The notes below the pieces were generated by a model that saw only the letters and a list, made by a program, of their open reading frames with translations, was not told the origin of the DNA and searched no databases. A stretch of 64,000 bases of DNA from Acidobacteria bacterium UBA2994. Its GTDB lineage: Bacteria > Acidobacteriota > Vicinamibacteria > Vicinamibacterales > UBA8438. Positions within the stretch are counted from its first letter, which is position 1; each line of letters starts with the position of its first letter. Both the position numbers and the translations under genes were made by a program. This document shows, one piece after another, positions 60,589-64,000 of this stretch. Where the stretch lies: the NCBI GenBank assembly GCA_002346545.1, contig DEAA01000053.1:14787-78786 (forward strand). The letters are read 5' to 3'.

Positions 60589-60944
60589 AGGGCACCGCCG
60601 GTCTCCGGGACCTGGAGGTCCAATGCGTGATTGGGGTGTACGACCATGAGCGCACCGGCCCTCAGCCGCTACACATCGACATCGAACTGGACTACGACTT
60701 CGCCGCCGCGGCTGCGTCTGACCAGCTCGCGGATGCCGTCGACTACGACTGTGTCACCCGCACCATCACGAGGCTCGCCGAGCAGCGGGGATACCAGCTG
60801 CTCGAAACGCTAGCCGAAGAGGCCGTGTCTCGACTGTTCCACGAACTGCCCATGGTCCAGACGATTCGCATGGAGATCCGCAAACCGCGCGCCGTCGCGG
60901 CGGCCGCCGCCTCGTTCGTCCGGGTGGAGCGCGAGCGCCCGTGA
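60585..60944 (+). CDS. folB: Dihydroneopterin aldolase
   Basis: This 119-residue enzyme converts 7,8-dihydroneopterin to 6-hydroxymethyl-7,8-dihydropterin and glycolaldehyde in folate synthesis. LEVQCVIGVYDHERTGPQPL, VDYDCVTRTI and the C-terminal MEIRKPRAV carry the conserved family features, including the catalytic Lys in RKP and the Glu that holds the pterin in LLETLAE. It overlaps the methyltransferase by ATGA and the SDR by GTGA (60941-60944). The gene context with a pteridine reductase-like SDR supports a pterin role. Confidence 0.9.
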   Translation: MKGTAGLRDLEVQCVIGVYDHERTGPQPLHIDIELDYDFAAAAASDQLADAVDYDCVTRTITRLAEQRGYQLLETLAEEAVSRLFHELPMVQTIRMEIRKPRAVAAAAASFVRVERERP

Positions 60945-61669
60945 CCGCTACCGAGACCCCCGTCGCCGTCGTAACTGGCGGAGCCCGACGACTCGGTCGC
61001 CGACTGGCGCTGCGGGTAGCGGCCCGCGGCTACGACCTAGTCGTGCTCTACCGTCGATCCGCAGAAGACGCCGCGTCGCTTGCACAGGAGGTGCGCGCAC
61101 TGGGCCGGTCCGCGCGCGCCCTGCAAGCGGACATCTCCCGTAGGGAGGAAGTGGCGTCGGCCTTCACCGACATTGGAGAGACCGAGGGTCACGTCGATCT
61201 CCTGATCAACAACGTGGGTAACTACAACCCGCAGCATGTCACCGCGCTCGACCCGACAGTCTGGGACGCCACCCTGGCCGCGAACCTGTCGGGTGCCTAC
61301 TACTGCTGCTACCACGCGCTCCAGCGTATGCCCGACGGCGGCAGCATGGTGAACATCGGCATGGCCGGGCTCGAGGGAATCCGGGCGAACACCCGCGGCG
61401 CAGACTACTTCGTGAGCAAGACCGGCCTCCTCGTGCTAACCCGCGCGCTGGCGAAAGGCTATGCCGACCGGCGTATCCGGGTGAACATGGTCTCGCCCGG
61501 TCAACTGGAGAACTCCATCGACCTTCCTCCGCCTGACGAGATCGGCCAGTCGGTGCCGCTGGGACGTGCCGGCACGCTCGACGAAGTGGCGGAGGCCGTC
61601 GAGTATTTGCTCGACGCCTCTTACGTGACCGGCGCCAACATCGACATCGCCGGGGGATACCGCCTCTAG
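60941..61669 (+). CDS. SDR oxidoreductase, pteridine-reductase/FolM-like
   Basis: This 242-residue short-chain dehydrogenase has the cofactor motif TGGARRLGRR (12-21), NNVGN, and the catalytic pair YFVSK. The Arg-containing TGxxxRxG form is that of pteridine reductases PTR1 and FolM, which use NADPH to reduce dihydrobiopterin or dihydromonapterin, rather than fatty acyl reductases. Start GTG 60941 overlaps folB by GTGA. The two together make a small pterin unit. The general class is certain, the pterin specificity is inferred. Confidence 0.75.
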   Translation: MTATETPVAVVTGGARRLGRRLALRVAARGYDLVVLYRRSAEDAASLAQEVRALGRSARALQADISRREEVASAFTDIGETEGHVDLLINNVGNYNPQHVTALDPTVWDATLAANLSGAYYCCYHALQRMPDGGSMVNIGMAGLEGIRANTRGADYFVSKTGLLVLTRALAKGYADRRIRVNMVSPGQLENSIDLPPPDEIGQSVPLGRAGTLDEVAEAVEYLLDASYVTGANIDIAGGYRL

Positions 61670-61683
61670 TGTCCTAGCAGCCC

Positions 61684-62838
61684 GTGCGGACCACGCGAGC
61701 CACGAGGCTTGTCCCACTGTGGGACCGGAACGACGAGTGGCGCCGACGGCTGGAGATGGTCGCCGCGGCCCGGGACTTCCTCTACGCCTCGACCTACTAC
61801 CTTGAGTACGACCGCTACGGCATCGAGTTTCTCGACGCGCTGGACGAAGCATGCCGACGCGGCGTGGCGGTGCACCTGCTCCTCGACGGCTTCGGCCAAA
61901 CCCTGGGTGGAGTACTCATGGCCGACGAGGCGAAACGGGCACTCTCGTCTCGTCTAGACACCCTTCGACAGGCAGGCGCTACCGTCACCGTCTATCGCCC
62001 TAGGTTCCCGATCCAGCGGCGGCTCGGAGGAGGACAGCACGTCAAGATCCAGGTCTCGGAGGCAGGGGAAGCCATCTTTGGCAGTAGCAACCTGACCGCC
62101 AGCTCATTCGAGCACTGGCACGAGTTCTCCGTGGCCCTGCGAGGCCCCGTGGTTCCGGTCCTCCTTGAGAGTTATTGCGACCTCGGCGGCGCGGTCGACG
62201 ACAACCACGTCGCCTACCTCCGAACGACGGTATCTCCCGACCCCGGACTCGACTTGGACTACTGGTTCTGTAATCCCAATCTCGCCCAGGGCCGGCTGGG
62301 CCCACTGGGCTGGCGGGGTCCCAACGAGGTAACCGATCGGATGGTGGCGCTGATAAATGGCGCGCGAACGTCAGTACAGCTAACCGCCTTCTATTTCAAA
62401 CCGATCCCCTCACTACTGACGGCGGTGGAGGCGGCCGCCCGGCGCGGGGTCCGAGTCGAGGTGTACCATTCTCACCGGGACGCACTCGACGCAACCGACC
62501 TGGCCTGGATCGCCGCCGCCGCGTCCTACGACCGGCTCCTTGATGCGGGCATTCAGATCTGGGAGCACCGGGGCGGCGAACATTCGAAGATCGTCCTCGT
62601 GGATAACGAACGGGTCTCGTTCGGCAGCTACAACTTCGAGGACGCCGCCCATGACCGACTCGCCGAGGCGATGCTCGAAACAACCGACGGAGCCATGGTG
62701 GAGGAAGCGCGCGAGATCTTTCAGCGACTAGCTGCGGACCCGGCTCAAGTGCGGGTAACACCGAGGTTCCGCACCTCACTGCCCGCGGTACTACGGCTTC
62801 GGCTGTCGGTGATGCGACACTTCAAGCGCTGGATGTGA
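61684..62838 (+). CDS. Phospholipase D-like domain protein
   Basis: This 384-residue protein has two PLD halves. The second HKD motif is complete: H300-x-K302-x4-D307 in EHSKIVLVDNERVSFGSYN. The first is H119-x-K121 with Glu126 in place of Asp (QHVKIQVSEAGEAIFGSSN), so chemistry may be altered. There are no clear N-terminal transmembrane helices, unlike cardiolipin synthases such as ClsA. It may be a cardiolipin synthase-like or phosphodiesterase enzyme. The start GTG 61684 lies 14 bases after the SDR stop, and the CYTH gene begins two bases downstream, so it is one operon. Confidence 0.8.
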   Translation: MRTTRATRLVPLWDRNDEWRRRLEMVAAARDFLYASTYYLEYDRYGIEFLDALDEACRRGVAVHLLLDGFGQTLGGVLMADEAKRALSSRLDTLRQAGATVTVYRPRFPIQRRLGGGQHVKIQVSEAGEAIFGSSNLTASSFEHWHEFSVALRGPVVPVLLESYCDLGGAVDDNHVAYLRTTVSPDPGLDLDYWFCNPNLAQGRLGPLGWRGPNEVTDRMVALINGARTSVQLTAFYFKPIPSLLTAVEAAARRGVRVEVYHSHRDALDATDLAWIAAAASYDRLLDAGIQIWEHRGGEHSKIVLVDNERVSFGSYNFEDAAHDRLAEAMLETTDGAMVEEAREIFQRLAADPAQVRVTPRFRTSLPAVLRLRLSVMRHFKRWM

Positions 62839-62839
62839 C

Positions 62840-63427
62840 GTGACCGAGTCCGATCTGCGATTCACCGAGATCGAGCACAAGTACGTGGTCGAGGCCAGGT
62901 TCGACCTGGCGGCCTTCGACCAGGCTCTGACGTCGCTGGGACCCACCCGGCGCGCGACGCTCCAAGTGCGCGACCGCTACTTCCTCACCGGAGCCGGTAA
63001 GAAGCACCGATTTCTCATCCGCCACCGCTTCGACCCAGAGCTCCACCACCTTACGCTCAAGACCCTCGAGGACGATCCGCAGATCCGCACCGAGGTCAAC
63101 CTCGACCTCGGCCACCACGCAGGTGACCAGACTGACGCCGTGGATGCGTTTCTCGCGCCGTTCGAGGTGGAGTGGCAGGACAGCCTGCTTAAGGATCTGG
63201 ATGTGTGGTACTTCCACGACGCCGAGGTAGTGCACTACCGGGCGGAGGGTGGAGGACGCGTGGTGCGCTGTGTCGAGTTCGAAGCGACGCGAAAAGAGGA
63301 CGTCGCCTCGGCGTTGGCCGTACTTGAGCGGTATGAGAACGCCAGCGGACTCGGCGATCGCGACCGGGAGCGGCGGTCCCTGCCGGAACTGCTGTTCCCA
63401 GAGGTGGCGGCCGTGTTTCGCCGCTGA
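62840..63427 (+). CDS. CYTH domain protein
   Basis: This 195-residue protein opens with FTEIEHKYVV, the E-x-E-x-K motif of the CYTH/triphosphate tunnel metalloenzyme fold. Conserved charged strands follow (VRDRYF, FLIRHRF, HLTLKTLE, RTEVNLDLG and VEFEATRKED). Family members cleave inorganic triphosphate, make cAMP or hydrolyse thiamine triphosphate; the long form here lacks a CHAD domain. Start GTG 62840 follows the upstream stop by one base. It is the last gene of the coupled set that begins behind the carH-like gene. Confidence 0.8.
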   Translation: MTESDLRFTEIEHKYVVEARFDLAAFDQALTSLGPTRRATLQVRDRYFLTGAGKKHRFLIRHRFDPELHHLTLKTLEDDPQIRTEVNLDLGHHAGDQTDAVDAFLAPFEVEWQDSLLKDLDVWYFHDAEVVHYRAEGGGRVVRCVEFEATRKEDVASALAVLERYENASGLGDRDRERRSLPELLFPEVAAVFRR

Positions 63428-63439
63428 AGGCGACCTAGT

Positions 63440-63640
63440 TTAATGGCCGACCCGTCGCTGGCGGCTTCCATCGACGTGAACTGTCTGATCTGCTTGAGCC
63501 TTTCTGGAAACCGCTTCTTCGTATCGTCCTCAGACAGACCTTCCACGACCGCCCTGAACTACGCTTCGTCGCCCTCTTCGAACAGCGCGATGGGGACCTG
63601 GCAACACTGATCGTCATCCAGGCGTTTGGCGCGCCAGGCC
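63440..63640 (-). pseudogene. Possible degraded gene fragment
   Basis: Between the CYTH and ankyrin genes, the minus strand reads LDDDQCCQVPIALFEEGDEA, a TAG, then FRAVVEGLSEDDTKKRFPER and LKQIRQFTS in the same frame. It looks like coding sequence interrupted by a stop; the pattern FEEGDEA.FRAVVEGLS recalls small helical proteins such as DinB-like enzymes but I could not identify it. The rest of the 256-base gap shows nothing. Confidence 0.25.
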
Positions 63641-63683
63641 CAGACGCTAGCCAGAGACGGCGACCGGACGGTAGCATACGGGC

Positions 63684-64000
63684 ATGCACGCCACAGTTCG
63701 AGCATCGGTCACAGTTGCCCTCGTGCTCCTCGGCTCGGCCTCCGGCCTCGCCCAGCCTGTCTCTGCGCTGATTGATGCGGCTCGACTCGATGACACCGAA
63801 CGCCTGGAAGCGCTGCTGGCCATCGGCGCCGACCCGGACGCACGACAGGGCGATGGAGCGACCGCGCTCCACTGGGCGACGCACCGGAACAACCTCGCCG
63901 CCATGCATGCGCTGCTCGATGCAAGCGCCTCGGTGAACATCGCCAACGACCTCGGCGCCACCCCGCTGTGGCTTGCGGCCGGGAACGGCAGCGCCGATGC
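63684..64000 (+). CDS. Ankyrin repeat protein, secreted (partial at window end)
   Basis: From ATG 63684 the frame is open to the window end (105 residues). It starts with a signal peptide (ending GLAQP) and continues with ankyrin repeats: ALIDAARLDDTERLEALLAI, DGATALHWATHRNNLAAMHA and LGATPLWLAAGNGSAD, spaced 33 residues as expected. Ankyrin stacks mediate protein binding; extracytoplasmic ones are common in this lineage. The total length and the role are outside the window. Confidence 0.8.
   Translation, partial: MHATVRASVTVALVLLGSASGLAQPVSALIDAARLDDTERLEALLAIGADPDARQGDGATALHWATHRNNLAAMHALLDASASVNIANDLGATPLWLAAGNGSAD

Noticed and set aside
1..64000. tRNA, rRNA, CRISPR arrays, insertion sequences, prophage
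   Set aside because: No cloverleaf-like stretch, direct repeat series, transposase, integrase or phage structural gene was recognised in the gaps or among the proteins.

Overview
The window is a dense, GC-rich (roughly two-thirds G+C by eye) bacterial chromosome segment with about 56 protein genes, no rRNA, tRNA, CRISPR array or insertion sequence that I can see, and very short intergenic gaps. A TonB-dependent receptor with a carboxypeptidase-regulatory N-domain, an RND pump, many lipoproteins and Tat substrates show a diderm, aerobic heterotroph. The mix of DUF1501/DUF1800 pairs, PQQ-type beta-propellers, DUF4399, DUF3500, Abhydrolase_10 and the secreted 'DPDLRGIW' family is what I associate with Acidobacteriota, class Vicinamibacteria, perhaps a marine or soil uncultured lineage. 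This placement is inference; there is no marker RNA gene in the window.

Layout. 1-4.6 kb: end of an unknown gene, a DUF4399 lipoprotein, a small membrane protein, a hemerythrin-domain protein and an M1 aminopeptidase. 4.6-8.6 kb: a split NosR-like pair (FMN-binding protein plus polyferredoxin membrane protein) followed by secreted proteins and a beta-propeller. 8.6-11.6 kb: a decayed DUF418 gene, two unknown small genes translationally coupled to coaX, a second degraded stretch and an ACT/DUF5612 regulator divergent from ilvE. 11.7-17.6 kb: ilvE, a Tat-exported dienelactone hydrolase, a carboxylesterase, a transglutaminase and a DUF3500 protein. 17.6-21 kb: a DUF1501/DUF1800 pair with a frameshifted small secreted protein upstream. 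21-26.3 kb: ribokinase, then a heme/copper monooxygenase-like protein with a partner, then a soluble-type sugar dehydrogenase. 26.3-33.4 kb: a minus-strand run with an unknown Cys-rich membrane-anchored protein, a quinoprotein dehydrogenase, a VOC lipoprotein and an RND pump. 33.6-41 kb: tannase/feruloyl esterase, an NHL-repeat protein, an acyl-CoA dehydrogenase relative lacking the usual catalytic base, and an isoquinoline-oxidoreductase-type molybdenum hydroxylase. 41-48.5 kb: a second copy of the heme/copper protein and partner in swapped order, a PepSY membrane protein, and a TonB receptor. 48.5-57.3 kb: a lectin-like protein, an SLC13 transporter, an OsmC-like protein, and the protocatechuate operon pcaHGBD divergent from a large hydrolase. 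57.3-64 kb: another beta-propeller, a CarH-like B12/light-sensing MerR regulator behind an AT-rich palindromic promoter, and a tightly coupled set (methyltransferase, folB, pteridine-reductase-like SDR, PLD-family protein, CYTH protein), ending in a partial ankyrin protein.

Functionally, the window reads as oxidation and uptake of plant- or algae-derived aromatics and sugars: esterases release phenolic acids, molybdenum and quinoprotein dehydrogenases oxidise periplasmic substrates, pcaHGBD opens the protocatechuate ring, and the NosR-like and PepSY membrane proteins could move electrons across the membrane. The most interesting parts are the duplicated heme/copper two-gene module, the CarH-type regulator with a pterin/folate gene set, and the desulfinase-like acyl-CoA dehydrogenase.
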